Assembly: GCF_002899895.1 (NCBI RefSeq)
Contig: NZ_PPEI02000003.1
Span: 62,001 to 126,000, forward strand
Reading direction: 5' to 3'
Length of the DNA stretch: 64,000 nucleotides
Source: Chryseobacterium oncorhynchi
Lineage (GTDB): Bacteria > Bacteroidota > Bacteroidia > Flavobacteriales > Weeksellaceae
The position numbers were made by a program, and so were the translations under genes. Below are positions 17,066-24,862 of the stretch, one piece after another (within the stretch, counting starts at the first letter, position 1; each line of letters begins with the position of its first letter). Below the pieces are notes generated by a model. The model was not told where the DNA came from and did no database searches. It saw only the letters and a list, made by a program, of their open reading frames with translations.

Positions 17066-18049
17066 TTGGGAGAACAAATACCGGAGCATACCATTGCAAA
17101 GCAGATTATGGATTTCTTCTCGGAAGAGAATAGCATTGGCGCGCAGGAAACCTTTGTTAATGAATTAGGAAAATTCGAATCCTCAACGTTGTATAACGGT
17201 GATGAATTTCTGGTAAAGGAGTATAGGTCTTTCTATGATGAAGATTATACCATGAAGTTTCGAACGGAAGAAATAAAGTATATTGAACTGGCTTTCTTTC
17301 TTGATGGCGCGGAGGTGATCCACGATTCAGTGAATGATCAACCTGGAGCCTATAAGCTGTATCATCATTATATTTATTTTACTCCGGAAAATGCCGATAT
17401 CGAGATTTATTTCCAGAAAGGAATCTCTTATAGAAATCTGGATATTTATGTCTCAAGGGATTATTTTCATGAACTGGCCGAGGGCAGCAACGCTTTACAG
17501 AACTTCATCAAAAAGGTAGATCAGGAAAAGCCGGCAAGCCTTTTTCCCGACGGTCTCCCCATAACTCCGCAAATGATGGGAATACTGCTAGAAATTAAAA
17601 AATGTAAGCTGGAAGGCTTTTACAGAGATTATTACATCAAAAGCAGAATTCTAAACCTGCTTCTGCTTATTTTTGAATTTGCGAAAGATAAGAAAGAGCC
17701 GGAAACTAAAAATAAAAGCTCCATTACTACTGTTGAAATCAATAAATTGATGGATATAAAGGATTTCATAGAAGGGAATCTGAAGTCATTTTACACTATT
17801 GAGCAGCTTTCACTGAAATTTGGGATTAATGAGTTTAAATTAAAAAACGGCTTCAAGGAGTTATTTGGAGACGGAGTTTTTCACTATGCTTCAAAACTTA
17901 GGATGAAAGAAGCCCTTTATCTGCTTAAGAATTCTGATTTCTCTATAAAGGAAATTGCCTATCACCTTGGCTATTCATCCCCCTCTTCTTTTAATGTTGC
18001 TTTTAAAAATGAAATTGGAATGGGACCAAGCTACTACAGAAAGAATTAA
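17066..18049 (+). CDS. AraC-family transcriptional regulator
   Basis: A 327-residue protein whose C-terminal ~100 residues form the two helix-turn-helix motifs of the AraC family (YTIEQLSLKFGINEFKLKNG and DFSIKEIAYHLGYSSPSSFN). The N-terminal part is a sensing domain without a recognised family, as in PchR-type siderophore regulators. An in-frame stop at 17060 leaves a TTG at 17066 or an ATG at 17108 as start; the TTG is used here tentatively. It is divergent from the siderophore receptor 98 bases away and is likely its activator. It converges with the HNH nuclease gene, leaving a 10-base gap. Confidence 0.9.
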   Translation: MGEQIPEHTIAKQIMDFFSEENSIGAQETFVNELGKFESSTLYNGDEFLVKEYRSFYDEDYTMKFRTEEIKYIELAFFLDGAEVIHDSVNDQPGAYKLYHHYIYFTPENADIEIYFQKGISYRNLDIYVSRDYFHELAEGSNALQNFIKKVDQEKPASLFPDGLPITPQMMGILLEIKKCKLEGFYRDYYIKSRILNLLLLIFEFAKDKKEPETKNKSSITTVEINKLMDIKDFIEGNLKSFYTIEQLSLKFGINEFKLKNGFKELFGDGVFHYASKLRMKEALYLLKNSDFSIKEIAYHLGYSSPSSFNVAFKNEIGMGPSYYRKN

Positions 18050-18059
18050 ACAGATCTGC

Positions 18060-19262
18060 TTACATTTCATTATAAATTCTTGTCAATTCTTCCTTAATTC
18101 CTCTAAAATCTAAGCCATACTCCAGATTTTGAGATAGACCTGTATTGATAACATAGATCAAAGACTCTTTTCTGTATAGGAACTCACCCTCATTCAATGA
18201 TGTTTCTATATTATTGGTCTTGGCCAGCAGGCAAACAAGCTGATAATCCTTGTTAATAGCATCAGTTTTATTCCCGGGATGAGCCTTTACATAATGTTGT
18301 GTTGGAGTAAGTTTAATTAAATTTTCAATATAATGAGCTAATTCCGGAAATCCAGACTTAGGGAAAATATGATGTACCTGAGTGGCTTCTGCATTGCCCC
18401 ATTGATCTTTAATTTCACTTTCTCTGTACATCTTACGAATTATTTTCATCGCTTTTTGAACCATGTAATCAGAATAGGCTTCGCTTTGCTTCATTAGTAA
18501 TGATTCATGCGTTTCTATCGCTTCGTTTCTGGAAGTATTTTTGTTTTTTCCTATATCCCTCCAATTGGGACGATTATACATCAGGTCGGTATAGTAGAAT
18601 TGATTAGGGGATATTCTTCCTTTCGCAGCCCCTTGAATGTTATTCTCACATGCATATACATTCAGAATCTTTGGAAAAATTCTATTGACCTCAGTTTCTC
18701 CGTTGATGGCAGTATTACCAATGATAAATCTTCGGAATCTCTCTTTAAGTTCTAAAAAATCATGATTCGTAACAGATTTATTCTTGCACTTCTCCTTAAA
18801 GTCTTCAAAATATATAATCTGTCCGCTGTCTGATAGCACTTTTACGAGATAATGATACAGGAAAATATAGGCATTCCTTTCTTTCATCGATACAAATTCC
18901 AGAATTATCTGTTTATTAATCCTGTAAAGGTTTCTTTTACCATCTTTACGCATCGTCAGAACATTTGCATAGGCCAGTGTTCTTAATGGTTGCGAGGTAA
19001 ATTTATCATATTCCTGTTTGGTTGTTTCATTCCCAGCATCCGGTTTATTAAAAATTGCTTTTACATTATGATTAAAATAATCATCATTCCAGATGTCATC
19101 CTTAGTAAATTCGATATCTCTGTCTGCAACAAAATTAAGTACACAGTCTGCTATAATACAAAGTACATCAGGTGTTACCTTTTGATCCATGAATCTGGCA
19201 TCTTTTGACTTTCTGACGTCAAAATCAAAGGAAGCAAAAAAATCAGTAAATAATTCAATCAT
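18060..19262 (-). CDS. HNH restriction endonuclease, probably type IIS
   Basis: A 400-residue protein with a classical HNH/beta-beta-alpha-metal motif near the C-terminus: VHHIFPKS at 296-303, ENLIKLTPTQH with N314 and H323. The long N-terminal part has no recognised family and would hold DNA-recognition functions. It is the last gene of a leftward operon with an XRE controller and a fused C5/N6A methyltransferase. The type IIS enzymes Eco31I and relatives are HNH nucleases paired with cytosine and adenine methylation, so this is a plausible relative. Its ATG overlaps, as ATGA, the stop of the restored methyltransferase frame. Confidence 0.82.
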   Translation of the reverse strand: MIELFTDFFASFDFDVRKSKDARFMDQKVTPDVLCIIADCVLNFVADRDIEFTKDDIWNDDYFNHNVKAIFNKPDAGNETTKQEYDKFTSQPLRTLAYANVLTMRKDGKRNLYRINKQIILEFVSMKERNAYIFLYHYLVKVLSDSGQIIYFEDFKEKCKNKSVTNHDFLELKERFRRFIIGNTAINGETEVNRIFPKILNVYACENNIQGAAKGRISPNQFYYTDLMYNRPNWRDIGKNKNTSRNEAIETHESLLMKQSEAYSDYMVQKAMKIIRKMYRESEIKDQWGNAEATQVHHIFPKSGFPELAHYIENLIKLTPTQHYVKAHPGNKTDAINKDYQLVCLLAKTNNIETSLNEGEFLYRKESLIYVINTGLSQNLEYGLDFRGIKEELTRIYNEM

Positions 19263-19402
19263 ATCAATAAGTCATTGAATGGTTTTAGCAATGATGTGGG
19301 AACAGCTGATCCAGGAAATGGATATCCACCTCCATACAGATGATCATAAGCAAGTTCTTCCCAATACCTAATTCATCTCTTTGCTTGATATCCGTACTTT
19401 GA
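19259..19402 (-). pseudogene. Out-of-frame remnant of the methyltransferase C-terminus
   Basis: After the methyltransferase TGA at 19403-19405, the same strand keeps coding potential up to a TGA at 19259-19261 that overlaps the nuclease ATG. In the original frame the last part reads YWEELAYDHLYGGGYPFPGS and continues to LLKPFNDLLI. A neighbouring frame reads NDQSTDIKQRDELG just before it. Two opposite one-base shifts (near 19405 and near 19365) would join these into one continuous tail of about 48 residues. It may be a real truncation, a sequencing error, or two in-frame TGA codons; the sequence alone cannot decide. Confidence 0.6.
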
Positions 19403-21910
19403 TCATTCCATGGTTTTTAAAAGACCAAAGAAAAATACGGAATTGTTGTCAATATTCAATGAGCGGGTACCATAATTTCTGGCCACTCTATAAAATTTTT
19501 CGAATTCTTTTGTTCCATAATATTCCAGATCAGTTTCCGTTGGCATCCTGCTTCCATTTTTCAATGTTAACAATGCAACAGATCCGTCTGCAATGGTATT
19601 TTTAGGCAAAAAACTAGCTCTTGGGTAGTAAGTCAAATTAGGAACCATCACTACTCCATCCTTATTTAAGTATTTAGAGACAGCCAACTTCTCGGCATCA
19701 TCAATATAGCTGTCATAGTTATCAATTTCTATGATCTGATTAGTTCCTACATTTCTAGACTTTAAAACCCTGTATTTACCACTATCTTTTGTTAGCAGCT
19801 TGGTGATCTGTCTGTCTCTGAAGCTCTGGAAAATATCAAACTTCATTTTATTAAAAATCTGATCAAATTCTTCATTTCTATACAACAGCCAGTAGGGAAA
19901 CTGAGCGGAAAATAAATAGTCTTTTTTGCTCTCCTTTACCGTCTCTGTAATATAACTTTCAATTAAAATGGTCTCAGAAATCTTTTTTGCCGAAGTTTCA
20001 AGCAAAAAGCTGATGGTTTCTATTTTAACTCCTTTAAATCCTTTTTCTCCGTAATCACAAATCTTCAAAAGATTTTGTTCCTTTAAGATTTCACGGGTCA
20101 TGTTAAATTCAGGAGCATTAATAAGGCTTTTAGGAACAATTAATGACACAAATTTACCCATTGCAATGGCCTTTTCAATAAAGAAAGAAAACAGATTGTT
20201 CGTTTCTTTATTTTGAGATTGCCCTTTATAGGTTGCCAGTAATGCCTGACTATTGGTAAGCTTTTTATAGGGTGGATTTCCCACTACAAGATCATACTTT
20301 ACCTCAAACTGATGGGTCAGAAAGTCTGCATTGATAAAGTTAAACTTAAACTTCTTCGGTAACTTTAAGTGGCTCAGGATTTCCTTTAAAACCACAAAAG
20401 AATTTCCGTCAATATCTACAAGGTCAAAAATAACCTCGTCTTTATCTTCATATTTTGCAACAAGAAGCGGAATAAAGTTTCCAATTCCGACAGACGGCTC
20501 CAAAATTCTTATTTTTTTCTTGCCTTTAAACTCAGGAAGATCCTTTACTACCGTAAAAGCAATATCTTTTCGTGTAAAAAATGCAGCATTTTCCTGACGG
20601 CTTGAGTTGGCATATTCAGCAATCTGATAGATATTTTCAAGTCCAAACTTTTTGAAATCAGACTGTATTAAAGAAATCAGATTCTCAGTGATATGCAGCT
20701 CTTCTTTTTTAATAATCGTATTGAGTTCTGCTACTGAAAGAAATTTTTGATTGACAACCTCTCTAATTCTCTTGGCAATATTAGCAAAAACACCTGTAGG
20801 AACAGCTTCTCCTATACAATGTCTGATATTAAGTTCTTCTTTCTTCAAAAACTTTTTCTGCTCTTCAAAGTCCAATTCATTCAATGTTTCCACAGACACA
20901 TTGGTCCATATGAAATTTTCCGGAATACTCATCATCAGCATCAATTCTCTGATACTGAAAACCCTATTCTCAGAGGGATGAACTGTATTCTGGCTGGCTA
21001 AAATATCATTTCTTGTGTGGACACACGGCCCTTCTCTATCCCAATACCAGCGGGCATATTTATCTCCATTCTTGCTTTTATTAAAAACAATTTCACCATC
21101 CTTTATCTGATGAGGAATTCTTTCCTTTTCTTCATTTTGAAAAGCAGATTCACCCTCTTTTAATTTTTCAATCCAGGGAAGCATCTTTACATCATATTCT
21201 CTGAATGAATGAAAAATATCATTTTCAGAAATAGTCCCCATCTTATTAAGCTGCTCCAGACCTGCAAAAAGTTCTCTTAATGTTTTAGGCTTCTGTTTTT
21301 GAGGAAAAATATCAAACGGACTTACATTTTGTAAATCTTTTCTGACCCCAATTACCAAAGTTCTCGTTCTGCTTGAATTGGCCCCGTAATCCTTGAAATT
21401 GATCACTTTAGATAAAATATTATAATGCCCACCAAGGTTTTGTACAATGGCTTCACCAATAGTTTTCTCTAATCCATCCGTATCCGTACAGGTTGTCGTT
21501 AAAAATGCTCTTACATTTTCAAAAACAAAAAATCTTGGATTAACCTTTTTTGTAATCTTGATGGATTCAACCACTAATGAATTTCGGCCTAATTCATCAT
21601 TCTTTTTATGATTGGCAACAGACATTCCCTGGCATGGAGGCGTTGCGATAATAATATCCGGTTCAGAAATATGGTGTTTCTTTCTCCACATTTCTATTTC
21701 TGTAAATAATTGATTTTGAACTTCCTCAGAGGTTATATCTCCATCCAAATATCCTGATTCATATTTACATTTTTGATTGTGCTCCTGAATCTTTAAACGT
21801 TTTGAAAGCAGCTCATTTGTTGCGATACATTCAAATCCATTTTCTTTAAACCCAAAACAACCTACTCCTGCACTGCTGAATAAACTAATATAAGTTAGTG
21901 ACTTTTTCAT
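19403..21910 (-). CDS. Fused DNA C5-cytosine / N6-adenine methyltransferase
   Basis: An 835-residue bifunctional enzyme. Residues 1-385 are a complete C5-cytosine methyltransferase: motif I FSSAGVGCFGF (11-21), catalytic C93 in PPCQG, ENV (131-133), SRTRTLVIGVR (motif VIII), and motif X RHCIGEAVPTGVFANI. Residues 430-835 are an N6-adenine methyltransferase of the Eco57I/TaqI kind: motif I ILEPSVGIGNF (469-479) and catalytic NPPY (545-548), followed by a recognition region. It should protect both strands of an asymmetric site with different marks. The C-terminus seems cut short (see 19259-19402). It starts 3 bases after the controller gene stop. Confidence 0.9.
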   Translation of the reverse strand: MKKSLTYISLFSSAGVGCFGFKENGFECIATNELLSKRLKIQEHNQKCKYESGYLDGDITSEEVQNQLFTEIEMWRKKHHISEPDIIIATPPCQGMSVANHKKNDELGRNSLVVESIKITKKVNPRFFVFENVRAFLTTTCTDTDGLEKTIGEAIVQNLGGHYNILSKVINFKDYGANSSRTRTLVIGVRKDLQNVSPFDIFPQKQKPKTLRELFAGLEQLNKMGTISENDIFHSFREYDVKMLPWIEKLKEGESAFQNEEKERIPHQIKDGEIVFNKSKNGDKYARWYWDREGPCVHTRNDILASQNTVHPSENRVFSIRELMLMMSIPENFIWTNVSVETLNELDFEEQKKFLKKEELNIRHCIGEAVPTGVFANIAKRIREVVNQKFLSVAELNTIIKKEELHITENLISLIQSDFKKFGLENIYQIAEYANSSRQENAAFFTRKDIAFTVVKDLPEFKGKKKIRILEPSVGIGNFIPLLVAKYEDKDEVIFDLVDIDGNSFVVLKEILSHLKLPKKFKFNFINADFLTHQFEVKYDLVVGNPPYKKLTNSQALLATYKGQSQNKETNNLFSFFIEKAIAMGKFVSLIVPKSLINAPEFNMTREILKEQNLLKICDYGEKGFKGVKIETISFLLETSAKKISETILIESYITETVKESKKDYLFSAQFPYWLLYRNEEFDQIFNKMKFDIFQSFRDRQITKLLTKDSGKYRVLKSRNVGTNQIIEIDNYDSYIDDAEKLAVSKYLNKDGVVMVPNLTYYPRASFLPKNTIADGSVALLTLKNGSRMPTETDLEYYGTKEFEKFYRVARNYGTRSLNIDNNSVFFFGLLKTME

Positions 21911-21913
21911 CGT

Positions 21914-22240
21914 TTAGAATTCTATTTCGGTTTGTTTTACGTTCATATTCCTCATGTAATTAATCTTTTCCTTAGCTACATTCAAAGCTTCAGGCAAGCA
22001 ATTGTATTTAACCATTTTTTTTGCGAATTGATCGCTAAAATATTCTACTTTCAATTTTTCAATATCAAGATTAAAAACATCAGCCAACTTTTCCAATCGC
22101 CTTTCGTCAAAATCTCTTTTCCCGTTTTCAATTTTACTAAGGTTTGCAGAATCAAGCTCAAGTCTTGCTGCAAGCTGCGTTAAGGTCAAATGATTATTGG
22201 TCCTTAACTCTCTGATATATTCACCGAACATTACTTTCAT
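21914..22240 (-). CDS. XRE-family controller protein of the restriction-modification operon
   Basis: A 108-residue helix-turn-helix protein (core TLTQLAARLELDSANLSKIE, about 19-38) with a short helical tail. Position at the head of a methyltransferase-nuclease operon is that of a C-protein, which times nuclease expression after entry of the system into a new host. Its own promoter holds a tandem TTGTCAA operator that overlaps the -7 box, pointing to autoregulation. Start at the ATG 22240; a second ATG three codons on is an alternative. Confidence 0.85.
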   Translation of the reverse strand: MKVMFGEYIRELRTNNHLTLTQLAARLELDSANLSKIENGKRDFDERRLEKLADVFNLDIEKLKVEYFSDQFAKKMVKYNCLPEALNVAKEKINYMRNMNVKQTEIEF

Positions 22241-22242
22241 GG

Positions 22243-22280
22243 ACTTGTCAATTTTAACTTGTCAATTATTGACAAATGTA
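22243..22280 (-). promoter_or_regulatory. Controller-type operator and promoter of the R-M operon
   Basis: ACTTGTCAA occurs twice, at 22243-22251 and 22257-22265, 14 bases apart. The second copy is half of a perfect inverted repeat TTGTCAA-TTA-TTGACAA (22259-22275). The leftward -7 box TACATTTG (22273-22280) overlaps it. This fits repression by the controller protein. The rest of 22281-22517 shows nothing I can support. Confidence 0.65.
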
Positions 22281-22517
22281 ATGTTTTTATGCTTAAAAAA
22301 AACACTTTTAACGTTCTCTTTTGTATCAAAATTACACTTGAAAATGCTCTCAATTTATCAAAATAAAATAGCCTGTGAATTAAAAATAGTATGATATAGA
22401 TTATGGAGAGTTTGTGATCTACAAATGCTTTTGAAGTAGCAACCTTTATACATATCTGTTTTGTACTATCTTTAGAACTCTTTTGATATCAAAAGTATGT
22501 AAATTGATATTACTTAT

Positions 22518-23168
22518 ATGAAAATCTTAATACAGTCCATTTTATTTATACTATTAGCCGCCGTGCTTTTTCCATTCTTTTACCTATTGATTAAAGAAGT
22601 ATCACGTAGAATCCTGCGTAGCGAGATTAGATTTGAAAAAAAGTTAAGGGAAGACCTCCAACAGAAAAGCAGTCGATATTATAAAGAGATAAATAGTTTA
22701 AATAGCAAGAATAAAATTTTAAAAAATAAACTGCTAAGAATTGAATATTTATTAAAGGAGAGAATTCACAAGAATGCTATTGTAACTTACGAAACAACCA
22801 ATAAGGGAGTTGATACCTTCGTAGCACTAGTTATTAATAATTCACGTAATAAAATGGAAATAGAAATATTTGATATTGAATGTGATTTTTTCGCAAAACA
22901 TAGAGAATTAGTACTATGGTGTGAAAAAATGGGCAATGAATACTTTATTGCTGATATTCAAGGAGGTAATGGTAATGGACACGGAGAAATAGCCATGAAA
23001 AAATTGATTGAGTTAGCAGAAAAAGAAAATATATCAAAAATAATCGGAGAACTTGTGCCAGCAGATTTCCTTAATAGAGATAGGCAAATTGCTTTTTATG
23101 AAAAAATGGGATTTAATATTTATCTAAATGATAGCCGTACTGAAGGATATATAGAAAAAAAAATTTAA
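22518..23168 (+). CDS. Membrane-anchored coiled-coil protein with GNAT-like C-terminal domain
   Basis: A 216-residue protein. Residues 5-26 form one TM helix, residues about 32-80 are charged and helical (likely coiled coil), and residues about 90-216 look like an acetyltransferase: QGGNGNGHGEIAMKKLIELA resembles the acetyl-CoA loop and helix, and FYEKMGFNIYL the closing motif. The domain would face the cytoplasm. Placement between a restriction system and an AAA/subtilase pair, with unusually high AT content, suggests accessory or defence DNA. No known defence family was recognised. Confidence 0.65.
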   Translation: MKILIQSILFILLAAVLFPFFYLLIKEVSRRILRSEIRFEKKLREDLQQKSSRYYKEINSLNSKNKILKNKLLRIEYLLKERIHKNAIVTYETTNKGVDTFVALVINNSRNKMEIEIFDIECDFFAKHRELVLWCEKMGNEYFIADIQGGNGNGHGEIAMKKLIELAEKENISKIIGELVPADFLNRDRQIAFYEKMGFNIYLNDSRTEGYIEKKI

Positions 23169-23176
23169 CCTATTAT

Positions 23177-23193
23177 GCGTCAAGTTTTGACGT
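23177..23193. repeat. Repeated 17-base element, copy 1
   Basis: GCGTCAAGTTTTGACGT includes a perfect small inverted repeat CGTCAA-GTT-TTGACG. Copy 2 at 24769-24785 matches at 15 of 17 positions. Both lie 60-100 bases upstream of a -7 box. Confidence 0.5.
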
Positions 23194-23288
23194 TAACGGA
23201 GAATATTTTTGAGAAAAATTTATATAATCAATATTTAAATTAAAAAAAAATAATTAATACACAATATCTGTGGATAACTTTTTGTATA

Positions 23289-23296
23289 TATCTTTG
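23289..23296 (+). promoter_or_regulatory. -7 promoter box TATCTTTG
   Basis: A perfect TAnnTTTG match ending only 2 bases before the ATG at 23299. Transcription would begin near or after that ATG, which favours the next ATG at 23317 as the true start. Confidence 0.5.
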
Positions 23297-23298
23297 TA

Positions 23299-23550
23299 AT
23301 GAAAAAACATAATAAAATGGTAAGAATTGTCAATAATATGTTCTTTTTGATAGAATCTTTATTTAAAACTACAGCTTCTTTAGTTGCAGAGGATCCTTTA
23401 TTTAATAAAGATTTTATGGATAAGTTTTCTGATCCACAAGATAAAGAAAAATTAGAAAAAATAGTGGCACAATTAAAAGCAGACAATGATAACAAGCCAC
23501 ATAAAATTACATTAAAAAATAATAAAGAAGTTACAATTGTTGTAAATTAG
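23299..23550 (+). CDS. Small hypothetical protein, 77-83 aa
   Basis: A small lysine-rich soluble protein that I do not recognise. It has a hydrophobic stretch near the N-terminus (VNNMFFLIESLF) and a C-terminal strand ITLKNNKEVTIVVN. A promoter box at 23289-23296 makes the ATG at 23317 the more likely start (77 residues). The next gene begins 4 bases after its stop, so the two probably form one unit, perhaps with a regulatory or antitoxin-like role for the small partner; that is only a guess. Confidence 0.6.
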   Translation: MKKHNKMVRIVNNMFFLIESLFKTTASLVAEDPLFNKDFMDKFSDPQDKEKLEKIVAQLKADNDNKPHKITLKNNKEVTIVVN

Positions 23551-23554
23551 GTTT

Positions 23555-24727
23555 ATGGAATTTAATATAGCTTTAAATACTATTGTCTATTTAATGATAT
23601 TTTTATTTCCGGGAATAATTTTCCGGAAATTTCTTTTTATAAGAGAATATTCAAAAGAGTTCGATAAGGGAAATCTATTTGAAAGATTTATTTGGACAAT
23701 CTTGACAAGCATTATCATACTAATTGTTACTTTCTCTATTTTCCTTTTTTTAAAAAATATATTAAACTTAGACTTATTACCATCTATTTCTTATAAAACG
23801 ATTTGGGATACATTTAATGACCTATCTAATAATAAACTCCCAGATCCAGATAAAAAGTTTACACCAAAAGATAAATATGTTTATAAGCACTTTTTCCTTT
23901 TGATGATTTCTATTTATACATTATCAATTATCTTAGGAGTTATCACTTACTTAGTGACACGTACAACATTTGTGAAATCTATAGGAATTTTAAAGTATCT
24001 TAATTATTGGCAAGATTTGGTAAAAGGTACATATAATTCAAATAATGATGATACTTTAACTTATGGATATACTACTGCAGACGTATTGACTGAACAAAAT
24101 GACACCACAAAATTATATTCAGGAAGAGTTATTAATTATTATTTAGATTTACAAACAAATCAGCTTCAAACAATTGTATTATCAGATGCTAAAAGATATA
24201 AAAAATTAGATGATGGAGGTTTTGAAATAAAAAGTATTCCTGGGCACAATTTTATTATTGAGAAAGAAAGAATTTTAAATATCAATTTCACTTACATCTA
24301 TGAAAGAAAAGATGAAAATAAAGTTTATAAATGGATTTACAGAATAGTAAATACTATTTTTATATTGCTATTTATTGGTGTGATTTCAACAATGTTTTTT
24401 AGCGACATTTACATTTATACAAGTACTTTTTTGCGTAAGTCAGTTTTTGTAATTTGTGGAGTTTTGTTAATTTTAATTCTAAATAAAAATGTTAAAAAAG
24501 TATTATCTGGCCAATGGTCCACTTTAAAAACTACTAATATTTACTTTTTTATATCGTTTCTTCTTCCTTATATATGGCTTTTTAATTTTCTTAAATGGTA
24601 TTGGGTTTTAAGTTTAGAGTTTGGATTTTTGATTTTAATGAGTACCTTTCTTCCAGATAATCAAACGGATGCCGAAGCTAGTATTTCTGTGGAAAATAAT
24701 GAAACCCCAAATTCTGAAAGTAATTAA
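23555..24727 (+). CDS. Polytopic membrane protein, unknown function (DUF6338-like?)
   Basis: A 390-residue protein with about seven TM segments: one at 9-26 (YLMIFLFPGIIF), others near 50-70, 110-130, then after a soluble region (about 150-255, beta-rich, containing YSGRVINYYLDLQTNQLQT) a last group from about 265 to 375. The tail is acidic and polar. The layout, N-terminal membrane part plus a small cytoplasmic beta domain, recalls DUF6338 proteins but the match is uncertain. It is coupled to the preceding small gene and is very AT-rich, in keeping with recent acquisition. Confidence 0.65.
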   Translation: MEFNIALNTIVYLMIFLFPGIIFRKFLFIREYSKEFDKGNLFERFIWTILTSIIILIVTFSIFLFLKNILNLDLLPSISYKTIWDTFNDLSNNKLPDPDKKFTPKDKYVYKHFFLLMISIYTLSIILGVITYLVTRTTFVKSIGILKYLNYWQDLVKGTYNSNNDDTLTYGYTTADVLTEQNDTTKLYSGRVINYYLDLQTNQLQTIVLSDAKRYKKLDDGGFEIKSIPGHNFIIEKERILNINFTYIYERKDENKVYKWIYRIVNTIFILLFIGVISTMFFSDIYIYTSTFLRKSVFVICGVLLILILNKNVKKVLSGQWSTLKTTNIYFFISFLLPYIWLFNFLKWYWVLSLEFGFLILMSTFLPDNQTDAEASISVENNETPNSESN

Positions 24728-24768
24728 TAACTATTGCATAGAAAGTATTTATTAAAAATAAGTTTAAG

Positions 24769-24785
24769 GCGACATGTTTTGACGT
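24769..24785. repeat. Repeated 17-base element, copy 2
   Basis: GCGACATGTTTTGACGT, 15 of 17 identical to 23177-23193. It is followed 60 bases on by the -7 box TAACTTTG (24845-24852) of the AAA ATPase gene. Confidence 0.5.
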
Positions 24786-24862
24786 ACTAAACAATTATAA
24801 TTATATTTTAAATTATTAAATTTAATTATTGAATCAAAATAAGTTAACTTTGCACCAATAAA

